Below, piece by piece: positions 47,015 through 58,297 of a DNA stretch of 64,000 nucleotides (the stretch's first letter is position 1; every line of letters starts with the position of its first letter). Under the pieces are notes generated by a model. The model was given only the letters and a program-made list of their open reading frames with translations. It made no database searches and was not told where the DNA came from. The translations under genes were made by a program, and so were the position numbers. The DNA comes from Ligustrum vulgare. Its lineage: Eukaryota; Streptophyta; Magnoliopsida; Lamiales; Oleaceae. Location of the stretch: positions 22,319,446-22,383,445 of the forward strand of contig OY743172.1 in the NCBI GenBank assembly GCA_963555705.1, read 5' to 3'.

Positions 47015-47150
47015 GTAAACTGTTAGCAACACAATTTTTCAAACTATTTTTTAATCATACGTATTTTTTCAAATCACTTTTTAACTACAAATTTACCTCG
47101 AAAACACACATTCTTTGTTTATAAATAATAAACTATTACCAAATAGAGGC
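47015..47150. repeat. MITE-like copy, GTTTGGTA family
   Basis: Contains CAATTTTTCAAACTAT, TTTTTAATCATACGTA, TTTTTAACTACAAATTTACC, TTTATAAATAATAAAC and ends TATTACCAAATAGAGG. Its left end coincides with the break in the Copia 3' LTR. Confidence 0.5.
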
Positions 47151-47204
47151 AATAATTCCCAAGGCATGAAAGACTTACATGTATAGATCTATTTTATTGT
47201 ATCC

Positions 47205-47738
47205 TTAGAGCATCTCCAATGGTGGTATATTTTAGATGTAATGGGTGATTCAGCACTCCAAATTTGTTGGAATGATTTTCAATGAGGAAATATAAACTAG
47301 ATGTATTTTAAGTTTTCGGTAAAAAAATGTATATTTAGATGCACACTTGTATCTAATTCTTTGTGCACACTGTTGTTCAGCATGTGTGAATGGGTATGAA
47401 TATATACGTGATTTATCCCCATGTATATCCCCATTAAAATGGGGATAAATCACTGCCAGCAAGCACTGTGCTTGCTATCACTATGCTTATTTTAAACTAA
47501 AATTAGTTTTTTTAATTTCTTAACAAAATTTTAAAATTTTTAGATTGACTTGTATGTAATATAAATATAAATAAAAAAATCGAAAATAAATTAAATTAAG
47601 AAACTCACAAGTAAAAATATTTGTTCAAATTAAAAATAACGCGAAGTAATAAAATTTATAAGTTTTAATTTACATCTGCCACCATTGCAGCACGATTTTG
47701 GTTTAGATCCACTGAAGGGTATATGAGATGCTCCTTGA
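47205..47738. repeat. MITE-like element with AGAGCATCTCCAATGG end
   Basis: The left end is TTAGAGCATCTCCAATGG and the right end is GAGATGCTCCTTGAGC, a weak inverted pair (GAGCATCTC). AT-rich interior without a gene. No TSD was found; tentative. Confidence 0.35.
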
Positions 47739-48099
47739 GCATCCACGGTACTTGGTATTAGACAAAACTATAATGTACACAATAAGCATATTAATAGTTT
47801 TTTTTTATGTTCTCAAACAGAGGCTAAAAATCAAATACTATACAGTCTACTTTAGTAACGTTCTGTTGTACTACGTGTATATTACCACTCACAGATTGGT
47901 GTATATATAATATATACATGATATAGTGAGATATCATTGTATCAGAATTTCTTTAAAAAAATAAAAATTCTTCGTCTTCTTCTTGATTATCTGTAAAGTT
48001 TTCTTATATAATCAAGATTCTTATAAGTTTATAGGGATAAGTAGTCAATATTAGAAGCATGGCTAAGGACTCTTCCTAAAACTGTTTTTAGAGTAATCG

Positions 48100-48750
48100 A
48101 GTTGAGCATATCATGTGCGCACAGCTTTCAACATGCCACTAACTGCCCAGTAGCTCGTCACTTAATCCATTTTGAACAACAACTACAAATAAAATTGGAC
48201 CCACATGCCTTACTTTGTCATTCTTTGATAAGAAAATATCAACAAATGTCCCCAACATATCGACCTTTGTCTTAAACAATAAACAGTCAAAGTGGTGGCA
48301 CCAATAATCAATTAGACGGAAACTGTTGGCACTCAATTTCATCTTAATCTTCACGTCAACAGAACAGCTATCTATAAGAAAAGTGACCATACTATTTGAA
48401 CACACATGATGCCACCCTGTGTGCTACCTCCCTCATTTGGAGTGTGGAGCTGCTAATTAATACACGACACGAGGCTCCACACACCCATGTGAGGGAAGTG
48501 AAACATAGAGTGATAAACTTGGGTGTTTAAATAACATTATTCTAAAAAAAAAAAAGGTGATTACTGGAAGAGGCTGGCCATTCCAAGAGATATCGAGTAC
48601 AACAAACACCAAAGACCAGGGACTAAAGTGCACCAAATTGTAAGTTGAGGATTTATACTTCCATTTTCCTTCTTCATCCCACAAAAACTAGGGAAAGTGA
48701 GGCAATTATATGAATATGAATAGTAAAAGAAAAGGGTCATATGCTAGTAG
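48100..48750. other. Unassigned repeat-like stretch
   Basis: The minus strand has frames 48405-48139 and 48684-48457 with no domain I recognise. The sequence has the texture of a decayed element (phrases such as AGGGACTAAAGTGCACCAAATT) but no bounded ends. Confidence 0.3.
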
Positions 48751-48773
48751 AATAGAAAAGAGCCAAAGTTTTG

Positions 48774-49003
48774 AAAAGGGGATGGGTGGTAAGTGCTCAG
48801 CGCAGCTGTGTGCTTGGTTCGATTCCCCGTAAGGTGGAATTGGCCTTGTGGCAAGCGGGAGTTATTGAGATTTGCTCATGCTTACCATAAGCCCTTCCAC
48901 CCTGACTACTTGGAGGCATAACCTGGATTTACCTTCCCGAAGCAATGGCCTTGGGCGTGATCGGTTCGGGCCCTCAGGGTGTGGGCTACACCTTTTTTTT
49001 TTT
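48774..49003 (+). mobile_element. tRNA-derived SINE
   Basis: About 230 bp starting GGGGATGGGTGGTAAG with a pol III A-box-like TGGTAAGTGCTCAGC and, 25 bases on, a B box GGTTCGATTCC. It ends in GGGCTACACC and a T run. A perfect 19-bp TSD GAAAAGAGCCAAAGTTTTG flanks it (48755-48773, 49004-49022). Long TSD, 5' tRNA-like promoter and simple tail are the marks of a SINE mobilised by LINE machinery. The end sequence recalls the plant Au SINE group, not verified. Confidence 0.93.
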
Positions 49004-49471
49004 GAAAAGAGCCAAAGTTTTGTTTCTTATTTCAATTCAATAATTTGTTATGTTAGATTAAAACAAAGGAATCCATTTTGATTTTTTTAGAACACTAAAA
49101 CTCACGAGAAAAAGTATCCAACACCATGGCCCAAATTTAGCCGACAAACGGAACAATTCCATTTTCCGTGTCCACTCACTAAGAATATTATTTTGTTTGA
49201 TTTTTTTTTTTTTTTTAAAGTACTGTTCCAGAATGAGCCATGAAGTACTCAATATTCTAGATTACTTGTTTGTTCCTACTCATTTTTTTTTTCCAGCTTT
49301 TCTCTCAAATTTATTTTTAACAACATATTTTTATGAGGCTCACTACTTCTTACTACTTTTAATTACTTTTCAACAACGCATTCTTTCAAAAATCCAAAAT
49401 TCCCAAAAGCTACCTAAACCAATCAATCACTAATTGGCAGGTATATTAAAGCATGAAAATTTTCTTAGCAA

Positions 49472-49628
49472 GTGTTTGGTAAAGAAAATAAGACGGTTTA
49501 TAAATCATTTTACAAACTATATAATTTTTCAAAATCATTTTTTAATTGTATACATTTTCTCTCTTCAATTTTCTACAATTATTTTTTATATCAAAAATAT
49601 AAATAAACTAATTTATAAACTATATACA
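49472..49628. repeat. MITE-like copy, GTTTGGTA family
   Basis: Starts GTGTTTGGTAAAGAAAATAA and carries TTTATAAATCATTTTACAAA and TTTTTAATTGTATACA. The right end ACTAATTTATAAACTATATA can pair with the left but lacks the final TACCAAAC. Confidence 0.5.
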
Positions 49629-49730
49629 GTGTGTACTTTGCATATTAATTACTAAAAATCTTCTCCAATAGTAGATTGGTAGAGGTGTACACATATTCTT
49701 TGGTCTAGAGCCCTCGCGAGAATTAAGGAC

Positions 49731-50119
49731 GTGTTTGATTGAAAAGATAAAAAATGAATGATAAAAAAAAAATATTTTTTAGCAATTGATTTGTCTGAAA
49801 AATTATTTTTTAGGAAAATGTCAATTGAAAGTATTTGATTGAATTAATTTCTAGGTGAAAAAATGAGAAATTTTCCTAATTTTGTTCTTTAATTGACATT
49901 ATTTTCCATGGCAAATAATGCAAACTTTAGCTATTTTAATCAATTTTTTTATTTTTCACTTATTCGTACTTAATAATAGTAATGTTAAATTTTGGGAAAA
50001 AAATAAGTCAATTAACAACAATAACAACAAATATTTTCAAGGCAAATGAGGTAGTTGTGTTTTAATTGATTGTACCAAAAAAAAAAATATTTTTCAAGGA
50101 AATCTTTTCAATCAAACAC
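49731..50119. mobile_element. MITE with perfect 18-bp TIRs
   Basis: GTGTTTGATTGAAAAGAT at 49731-49748 is exactly repeated in inverse at 50102-50119. The AT-rich interior also pairs near the ends (AAAAAATATTTTTTAG and TATTTTTCAAGG). No certain TSD. Confidence 0.75.
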
Positions 50120-50198
50120 CATATAAATACAAAATGTGGAAAACATTTTCCATGATTTGACTTTTTAGGCAAATTGGTTGTAATAAAAAACAACCTAA

Positions 50199-50390
50199 GT
50201 CTCTGTTTGATTGTCATTATTTGACAAAAAAAAAAAAAAAAATTGAATAATGATTGATGAGATATTTTTTGATTGAAAATGAGAAAAAAGTTTCCGTTTT
50301 ATGTATATAATATTTTATTGTTAAAATGTGTAGTTAAAATTGAGTACTATAGAAAAATGAGTTAAAAAATAATGATAATCAAACAGAGGA
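50199..50390. mobile_element. PIF/Harbinger-type MITE (192 bp)
   Basis: TSD TAA on both sides (50196-50198, 50391-50393). TIRs GTCTCTGTTTGATTGTCATT and, inverted, TCCTCTGTTTGATTATCATT. Confidence 0.75.
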
Positions 50391-50406
50391 TAAGTATGTA
50401 ATCTAA

Positions 50407-50563
50407 GAGTTTGTTTGGTAATGGTGATTTTGGAGAAATTATAGGTTTTTTGGTGAATATGTGATTAAGAAGTGTGAAAAGTAACGAGTGTCGTAGAATT
50501 ATGTGCTTGAAAATGAATTTGAGAAAAATGTAGAAAAAAAAAAACTTGAGTCCAAACAAGCTC
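50407..50563. mobile_element. PIF/Harbinger-type MITE (157 bp)
   Basis: TSD TAA (50404-50406, 50564-50566). Ends GAGTTTGTTTGG and, inverted, GAGCTTGTTTGG. Contains GTGATTAAGAAGTGTGAAAA, related to the GTTTGGTA family. It starts 14 bases after the previous MITE. Confidence 0.7.
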
Positions 50564-50569
50564 TAAGTC

Positions 50570-52835
50570 AACTTTTGTTCTAAATAGGATATGGTTGGAG
50601 TTAGGTGAAGGTTCTCTCGGAAACAAATAAAAGTTAATTTTAAATTCGATCGAAATGTTCGTTCTAAAAATATATTGTTAGAATTTGTTGGGTTCATTCT
50701 ATAGCTTCTATATCTATAGTAGACGTGTCAAACGTCCCAATATAATTAATTAAACAGTTCGATCAATTTTATACTCTAATTTATCCACACAAAAGAAGTA
50801 AAAAATAAAAATTTCAAATTTAATGGTCTTATGTGAATATTTACACCCATCATTGTTTAGTTTACGTCTACGTAGGATCCCATTCTAAAGTTTTGACCAA
50901 ATCATGTCCGAGACTACATTGAATGTAATTCCCAATTTAACAGACTTTTATCAAGTATTTTCATAGAAATTTGGGCTGGATTGGTCAAAAAGATATAGTT
51001 TTACTTGATTATTAAAAGTGAAATTTGCAATGGATATTCAACATATTAAAAAAAATGCACAGTTACGATTTAAACCTTGCAAAAATGTGCCATAGAAAGA
51101 CCTATGGATAGTTTCGGTCCAAAGAATGGTAAAATTTTGGTCATCTGACTTGCCATTGGACGGAAACTGTCCAACTGTCCTTATACACCATATATTAAAA
51201 AGGGTTAGGGCGTAATTGTTATGATTTAAAGGTTTAGGACCTCATTGCACATTTTAAAAGGTTTGAAATATTGACTACAAAATTCCTTAATTAAAAGCGA
51301 AACAGCAATTCCTACACTTCCGTATAACGAATTTCATAAAACTCTCTCATGAATAGTTTTAACCATTTTCGTTGTCATTCAAATAATTTAGCCTCCGTTC
51401 GGTAGGCTCATTAAATCGTAGTTTAAATTACAATTTAAATTACACAATTTCTCAAATCACTTTTTATTTTTTAATCATATATATTTTTTCTCGTCAATTT
51501 TTAATCACATATTTTACCTTGAAAGCAACAATTTTTTTTCTCTTTCTTCATTAAACAGCCGCCGAACACTGCATTAATCGCTACTCATACTTGTACTACA
51601 ACGTTTATTAACAAGTTATGCTATGCATTTAAAAAAAAAAAAAAAAGTTATGCTATGGTTGAATCCGCAAATTCATCAATTTTCTTCTCTCTCTTTTTTT
51701 TATTTTTTATTTTTATTTTTTTTCACTGAAGTCATGATAATTTCTACCGTTCAATTTGGCCAAAAGGTGGAAAAAACTGTCAAAAGTTTGGTTCTTTACA
51801 TCCACTTTGTGTAAAAGTTAAAGTAAAATTGGGTCCCCAAAGCTATACAACTTTATTGTAATTGGTTTAATTACTACTCTACACACACACGGATGCCCCT
51901 CTATCTAAAATCATTCGGCCCACGTTGCGAAATTATACCACCATTTTCTTGTAAAGAAACTATTCTATTTGACCGAAGATTTGAACAGTTTCATGGTTGG
52001 GAGCTGATTGTACGATTATGAAAGTTAAAAATCAATTCGTTCTTTTTGGAAGTTTGGATCAACTTACTAATCGGACAATAACTCGAGGACCTATGATTCA
52101 ATTTCTTTTAAATGATATTTCATGTATTTTTTATTTCGAGGCATTAGAGATCTTGGAATCTCCTTTGCATTGTCCGTCTATTCCTTTCCTAGTTTCCTTT
52201 ATAAAGACGTAAGTTAAAATGCGTAGCATTGGGAATATTAAAATTGCGTCTTTTCTTGGGAGAAATAACTCACTCAAAATGGAAATTTAATAAATTTGTA
52301 TCAAAACATTTCGTCCAAAGTAACATAGTGAATTCAAATTAAGATTAATCATTTCTTGGTTGTTGCATCTGTAAACCTATCTTTCTTTACACACACCCAA
52401 TTGCAAATATATTTTGAAATAAAGTCGTGCAATCATCATTCTCTTTCTTATCAAGTTAAGAATTTAATGGACAAAATGAAAATATTTTACTATTATAGAT
52501 TCCCACGAATCAAGTAAAATTATATCCAAAAGGCAAAGAATAATTCGTTGCTTCAAAGTAACAAAATCAATTGTTAACTGCACAAAATGTAAAATTGAAG
52601 CACCAAAGAATTATTCTGGGACCTCGATCTCACCTACATGTTCAAATGTATGTACATTATTGCGAGTTTGTATAGTTGATTTGATTTCGATTGACGTGAT
52701 TCTAAATAAAAATATTGAACCATAACTTTCAAGTCAAACCGATGTAACAAAAATTACTACATCTTTAATTCTAATTGTAACTGTATCAACTAGGATCTAC
52801 TCTTAATTAATAACGTTGTACACGTCGTGCCTGAT
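50570..52835. other. Intergenic stretch downstream of the kinase gene
   Basis: At 51050-51270 there is a loose inverted pair (AAACCTTGCAAAAATGTGCC near the left, ATTGCACATTTTAAAAGGTT near the right) that may be an old MITE. A GTTTGGTA-type copy lies at 51391-51570 (CCTCCGTTCGGTAGG to GCCGCCGAACAC). T runs occur around 51690-51725. The frame at 51997-52212 has no recognised domain. Confidence 0.5.
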
Positions 52836-52841
52836 TTTATT
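52836..52841 (-). terminator. Candidate poly(A) signal of the kinase gene
   Basis: AATAAA on the minus strand, 59 bases past the stop codon. Plausible position for a plant near-upstream element; not proven. Confidence 0.4.
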
Positions 52842-52899
52842 TACATAAATCTATTCAAAAATAAATAAAGGAAAATAAAAGGAGAGAAAAAGATGTACT

Positions 52900-54057
52900 T
52901 CAGAACTCCGTTAATGAAACGCTACGTTCCTCGTGCCCGTCAAGTGACGGGGACAGTAACGGCGATTGCGGAATCTTCAACTTTTGAAAATATTCCGTTA
53001 CATCAATTCCACCTTTACCCAATTCTTCCGTTATCTCCATCTCATCTCTTGACGGCAGAAACGGCGGACGTAAAACTTCCGTCAACAAGTCCCACTTCAA
53101 CCCGCGAAAGAATTCATGTTCTTTAATTTCAGACGCGCCTCTCCGGTATCCTAAACGGCGCGTGAGGTCCTTCTCCAGCAACTTTGATATCAAATCCGTT
53201 AATGAATCGGGTTTCCCGAAGAACTCCGGTTGCATTGCTAATATTTTGTGGAAAGTTTCCTTCCGATTCTTCCCCTTAAACGGTGTCCTCCCATACAGCA
53301 TTTCATAACAAAGCACTCCAAGAGCCCACCAATCCACTGCAAATTCATGACCAGCTCCGGTTATAATTTCCGGTGCCATGTATTCTTCGGTGCCGACGAA
53401 AGAATTTGAACGCTCATCGTTTGGAAATTCAATCGGGTTTCTTCTGCTTACAGGCGACACACGTGCACTTTTCGCTTTCTTCAATCCTTTCTTGGTATTG
53501 TTGAAACCATTCTTTTTCAATGGAGTTTCCTCCTCATGATCAGAAAAAAATTGCATGGCAGATGATTTTCTGGGTGTTAAGTTACGGGATAGGTCGAAGT
53601 CCGTGAGCGTCACGTGACCAGATTGCTGTATAAGGATGTTTTCCGGCTTGAGGTCCCTGTAAGCAATGCCTTGCCGGTGAAGATGTTCGAGAGCACAAAT
53701 GATTTCAGCTAAATAGAAACGAATAACGGCTGGTGAGAAAACGTGGTCCGCTTGCCGGTACCGGAGGACGTTAAGGTCACCTCCAGGACAGAACGGTATA
53801 GCCCAACAAATGATTTCTTCATTTTCCGATGATCCGAGTAGGGAAGGTAGGAAAGGGTGGTTTTGAAGGCGGCTGAGGACGGATATTTCATGGTGGGCAC
53901 GGTGGATGGAGGATTTCTCCACCACCTTGAGGGCGAAGGAGTCAAGTGAGTTGTGATGGACCAGAAAGACAGTGCCCAAAGCACCTTTGCCTAGTAGTTT
54001 TATGGCTCGTAGATTATTCAGGTCTAACGCCGGCGGTGGTTTTGTAGTGCTATCCAT
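52900..54057 (-). CDS. UCN: AGC (VIII) protein kinase, UNICORN/UNICORN-like clade
   Basis: One uninterrupted frame of 385 codons, no intron, gives a complete Ser/Thr kinase. Visible parts: Gly-rich loop GKGALG (23-28), ATP-binding K44 in FALK, E57 as likely helix-C Glu, catalytic loop YRDLKPEN (133-140, D135), DFD (153-155) in place of DFG as is standard in plant AGCVIII kinases, an insert of about 65 residues between DFD and the activation segment with a basic cluster (181-200) followed by KSARVSPVSRR, then SNSFVGTEEYMAPE (217-230), DWWALGVL (242-249) and RRLGYRRGA (300-308). The insert wording and the C-terminal LTEVLRPPF (325-333) point to UCN/UCNL rather than OXI1; I cannot separate UCN from UCNL. 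In Arabidopsis UCN restrains ectopic growth in ovule integuments and floral organs. The last residues are SLTEF, only loosely like the C-terminal PDK1-docking motif. It is the only intact host gene in the window. Confidence 0.93.
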   Translation of the reverse strand: MDSTTKPPPALDLNNLRAIKLLGKGALGTVFLVHHNSLDSFALKVVEKSSIHRAHHEISVLSRLQNHPFLPSLLGSSENEEIICWAIPFCPGGDLNVLRYRQADHVFSPAVIRFYLAEIICALEHLHRQGIAYRDLKPENILIQQSGHVTLTDFDLSRNLTPRKSSAMQFFSDHEEETPLKKNGFNNTKKGLKKAKSARVSPVSRRNPIEFPNDERSNSFVGTEEYMAPEIITGAGHEFAVDWWALGVLCYEMLYGRTPFKGKNRKETFHKILAMQPEFFGKPDSLTDLISKLLEKDLTRRLGYRRGASEIKEHEFFRGLKWDLLTEVLRPPFLPSRDEMEITEELGKGGIDVTEYFQKLKIPQSPLLSPSLDGHEERSVSLTEF

Positions 54058-54113
54058 TGTATTTTGGTGAGAAAAGAGTACGGGATCTATACATACATTG
54101 GATGGAGAGAAGA

Positions 54114-54121
54114 TATATATA
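54114..54121 (-). promoter_or_regulatory. TATA box of the kinase gene
   Basis: Reverse strand TTTATATATATC places TATATATA about 57 bases before the ATG at 54057. This predicts a start site near 54085 and a leader of only about 30 bases. The stretch in between has no upstream ATG on the minus strand that I can see. Confidence 0.6.
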
Positions 54122-54494
54122 AACTCAAGTTGAGCGGGATAGTGGTGGTGTTGGGGGTGGGCTGGGCTGGGCTGGGCTGGTTTGTTATTAGCTATTTTTG
54201 TTTGTTACTCACTAGTATCCCTGTAGTAACTGTTCATACTTCATCCTTCCTCTTGTGGCAGGTTGTCATTTAGCGCAATAACTTTTAGTGAAGGTTAGAA
54301 TGTGTAGGATAAAAATTAATTATGTTGATATAAAGATAATTTTGAAGGACTAAGATCAGATTCAATTACATTGAAGTCCAATTGAGGAAAGCTCATATTA
54401 TCCACATTAAGTTAACACAGGATATATGTATTCTGACCTTGGCACTCGAAGGGCCACTCGCTCTTTAGTTCGGAGTACTGAGCTGAACTATTAT

Positions 54495-54647
54495 GAAAAA
54501 TGATTGTTGTACCCCCTGCTGCACTGCAGGGGGTACCGATCAGAGACAAAAAAAAAATGGGTGGACCCCAAAAAGGGGGTCCACCCCCTGTATGTGAGGG
54601 ACGGTACCCCAGGCGGTACCGCCCCTGCGGTACAACAAGCAGGGTTC
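54495..54647. mobile_element. Mutator-type MITE with three GC-rich hairpins (153 bp)
   Basis: A perfect 9-bp TSD AACTATTAT (54486-54494, 54648-54656) is typical of Mutator-like elements. Ends share TTGTTGTACC in inverted orientation. Inside are TACCCCCTGC...GCAGGGGGTA, GGGTGGACCCC...GGGGGTCCACCC and GGTACCCCAGGCGGTACC, so nearly the whole element can fold. Confidence 0.85.
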
Positions 54648-54760
54648 AACTATTATATGCATATTTGAAATAGGTCAGTGATCATGTAGAAGTCAACGAT
54701 TAGCAAGATGGTTTTTTTGAAAATTAAAACTTGAATAAAACAGCAAGTTCCTTCCATATC

Positions 54761-54800
54761 TCAAGCCGAAGGGACCCACCTCAAGCCGAAGGGACCCACC
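54761..54800. repeat. Exact 20-bp tandem duplication
   Basis: TCAAGCCGAAGGGACCCACC occurs twice head to tail. Confidence 0.95.
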
Positions 54801-54852
54801 TAAGTCTGAAATGACAACTAATAATCATTGTTTGTCTTGAAAATGATGAAAG

Positions 54853-55037
54853 TGTTATAAATTAGGAAGTATTATAAGAAAGAAAAGGAGAGAAGAATAA
54901 AGACACTAATAAACTTATGTGTTTTATTATAAACAGAGTCTCATATATATAGAAGAGAATAGAAATATACAAAGTAATAATGTTTAGGATTATAGGGGTA
55001 TAATTATCATTCACCATACAAGATAATATTTACAACA
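54853..55037 (-). repeat. 3' LTR of the minus-strand Copia element
   Basis: Reverse strand TGTTGTAAATATTATCTTGT to TAATTTATAACA, preceded by the purine-rich AAGTAGGAG. Confidence 0.85.
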
Positions 55038-55253
55038 CTCCTACTTAAATGATATATTATAAAACATTTGCCTTGTTAAAAACTTGTTTGATAAAAACAC
55101 AATGGAACAAAAAATCAAACGAATGAAAAAGAGTACAGTTATTATTTGAGTATTAAGATAAATGCTACTTCATTAAAACATCGTCAGGAAAATTCAGTGT
55201 AACAAAACTTAGATTAGGAAAAAGAGTATAACTACTTTCTTTGATGTTGATCA

Positions 55254-55349
55254 CAGTAAATCATTGAGTCTTCGCATCCCAATCTTGTGAACTAATTTTT
55301 TGAATTTAAATGTTGATAGTACTTTTGCGAATAAATCAGCTACATTGTC
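55254..55349 (-). pseudogene. C-terminal end of Copia RNase H
   Basis: SDNVADLFAKVLSTFKFKKL then VHKIGMRRLNDLL and a stop (55251-55253). This matches the conserved last part of Copia polyproteins. Upstream the frame is soon lost. Confidence 0.85.
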
Positions 55350-55905
55350 ACTTAGTGGATTTTTTGAAAAATTCAAAGTGTTTTGATATTGTCTCGTTAA
55401 AACATTGTCAGAAAATCCCATCAAGACAAAACTTGAGGGAAGGAAAAATAGTACAACTACTCCACCTGACTCAATTTGTATTGAATCATCCACATAGTTA
55501 CTCCCTTTGATTCAATCTGTATTGAATCATTCATATCTTGATTTCTTCAGGGTTTTCGTATAGGAGAGTATATCAATAGATGCATGGAATGTATGACTTA
55601 TACGTTATTGTGATCTTAAAAATATTCTCCATGTAATATCATTGTACAAAGAATATGCCTCATTATTTACTTGATATTTGTGTATCATGTTTATCAATTT
55701 CTCAAATGTCTTTGAAAGCTCTTCAAAAGATCCAGTCATATTTAAATGGAAAACCCAGTGGATAAAAACTTCAACTATGAAAAAAAGAGTGTAGCGCATA
55801 TTAGCTCCCCCTTATGGGAACATTACAATATATTGATATTGTATCTGTATACTTTGATCAAACTAGTTTCTTAAAAACTTAAACTATATATTTCTGATAT
55901 ATTTA

Positions 55906-56327
55906 GGCTATGTTTTTCAGAGCAAACTGATAAGCTAGCTGATAGTTGATAAGCTAACTAATAGCTGAAAAGCAAATTGGGAGTTGATAGCTTATAACTG
56001 ATAGCGGATAGCTGATAAGTTAGTTGATTGAAATAGAAGTGTTTGACAAAATTAGCTAAAAAATACAAAATGACATAAAAAGTAAATATATTTTAAATAC
56101 CCTAAATGTATAGGGATGTAATTTTAAAAAAATAAAGTGGCTAAAAATGGAATAAAAATTGAAAATGTCATGGAGCTTATTTGAAAAGCCTGTAAAAGAA
56201 GCATTTAAGATAAGCTCTAGCTTTTCAAATAAGCTCATCAACCAAATTGGGCTTATTTTAGTAGATGAAGCTTATTAGCTCTCCAAATAAGTTATAAGCA
56301 AGCTTATTTGACTTAACAAACATACCC
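55906..56327. mobile_element. PIF/Harbinger-type MITE (422 bp)
   Basis: TSD TTA (55903-55905, 56328-56330). Ends GGCTATGTTTTTCAG and, inverted, GGGTATGTTTGTTAAG. Many GATAAGCTAGCTGATAG phrases near the left mirror AATAAGCTTATTAGCTCTCC phrases near the right. It lies inside the minus-strand Copia element. Confidence 0.75.
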
Positions 56328-57659
56328 TTAATCCTTCAAGGATTATATAGTATGCTTTAGGCATCGTATATATTTCACATTGTAATTTTCAAATTGCTAT
56401 CACCAAATTTAACTCGTGAAACTTTATATAGGAAACAATTCCTATATTTCAAATTTATTTTACCTAATAATTTCACAGCAATTCCAAAGTGTATAGATAT
56501 TGATTACCCTTTTTAATCTCACTCCTTGGTACTTGAAAGAATACTTCCAACATACCGAGTTGATGATCATACATCTTGATATTACTCATTGGTACATCAA
56601 AGAGCACAAGCTAGCAATTAGAGTCAATCATCTTTCAGTATTTACATTGCTGATAACCATATATTTATTGGTACTTATTATGCATTGTTAATCTGTTAGG
56701 CAAATAATATATTACACCTTTTGCATATCGTTTCATATGCAGTGTCAGATCTTTGAAATATTGGTCAAGCAACAAGTTGTATATTACGACTATACAATAT
56801 TTTTTTTCTATTTGCAAATACTTATAGGTATTTTACTGGCTTTACACTTTTATAAAGTGTGTCGACACAATTGTCATTTCAATTCGATTTGTTTCTCCAC
56901 AACGACATAACTATAGAGATCTTAGTTTTTCAATATTTTAAGTACTTGAACCTCTTCTAGAGATTTACAATTAGTTAAATCAAGATATATTTTCTCACTA
57001 GTACATGTCTCCTCAATAAGACCTTCATAATCAATTGCTCTATTTTTATTTATTTGGGAATTTTTATTCGAATCATATATCACTACACTTCAGACGTGAC
57101 ATATATCAATATAAGATAGAACATCTGTAACTAGTATATGAGATTTTATTAATCTCTTGTAGATATTGCATCTTGTAATTATATTATCTTTGAACTTTTT
57201 ATTTGTATTTTCAATCGAACTTCTGGTTTGTATTATTAAACGGAAGGATATAGATAACATCATATGATGCATTTGTATGATTTTAAGCTATTAGTCTTCC
57301 TCGTAATTCTGAGAAAATTGCCCAATCAAATTGATAATAATTTTTTCGGCATTATAAAAAAATCACTCATTTGGGATATATGTTCAAATCACACATTTAT
57401 TCCCAACATTCTTTACTTTCCATTTCAGAGCGTTATGGTGGATCAATTGCGCTATCAAAAATTAGATGAAAAAATTAAGCTCTAACCATAAGCCAATTAT
57501 AATAATGGGAAATATGACGTTGACACGATACGTAATAAAATTCCCTAAACAAAAAGGGAAGTACTTTGTTCTCAATTAAATTAATTGGAGGCTTTTAACA
57601 ACCATAATGTTAAACCATTTACCAACATCTCGACGAACACTTGTTAAAATTTATGTCCA

Positions 57660-57870
57660 CTAGCAATAACAAGATACGATTTTGATTATATAATCTAAAA
57701 ATTATGCTCCTAATTTAAAATTTTAGCAGTAATTTGGCAAACTTCAGGTTGCGAAAACTATGCAATCATCTAGTATATGTATCATATCCATTAGATGCAA
57801 ATAATATTTAGATGATCAATGTGGAGGATGATAGGGCCCATTTATCACCCTAATTAATTTTCAGAAATAT
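57660..57870 (-). pseudogene. Trace of Copia integrase
   Basis: The reverse strand keeps the order of conserved codons expected at the start of the integrase core (GGTGATA..ATGGGCCCTATCATCC, later CGCAACCTGAAGTTTGCCAAA, then GATTATATAATCAAAATCGT) with multiple stops and indels. Recognised by similarity to plant Copia integrase genes; too decayed to translate. Confidence 0.5.
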
Positions 57871-58297
57871 AGAGAATTTAATCTACATTTTAGCTAGTGA
57901 TGGTTAATGAAAAAAATTCATGAAATGAACAAACATCGTATAGGATTGAATTGAAGAATCTTCTAGTTCTTCATGGAATATACATTTTAATTTCGTATCA
58001 TTATTGATCCGGGGATGGTCCAACTGGTCATATCAAATAATAAAATCAAATTGAACTTTTTGTTCAATTTAAGATATAATTAAATTATTTAATTTCGAAT
58101 AATATGATTTAACATTATATAATCATATACCATTCAAGTAGTCAATGTTCTCATGACATTAATATGTTTTCTTTCAGGGATGAACTCAAAATGATATACT
58201 ACTCTAAACATGTGTTACTTCGGAAGCACGTCTTTATTGCCCATTCAAAATCAATATGTCAATATTTTTTTTTGAAATATTGGAATTGTAATATCAC

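Noticed and set aside
48778..48850. tRNA gene, because of good A and B boxes
   Set aside because: No cloverleaf with an acceptor stem; the body continues for 150 bases to a T run and is flanked by a 19-bp TSD, so it is a SINE.
53709..53984. 91-codon frame on the minus strand
   Set aside because: Shadow of the kinase gene in another frame.
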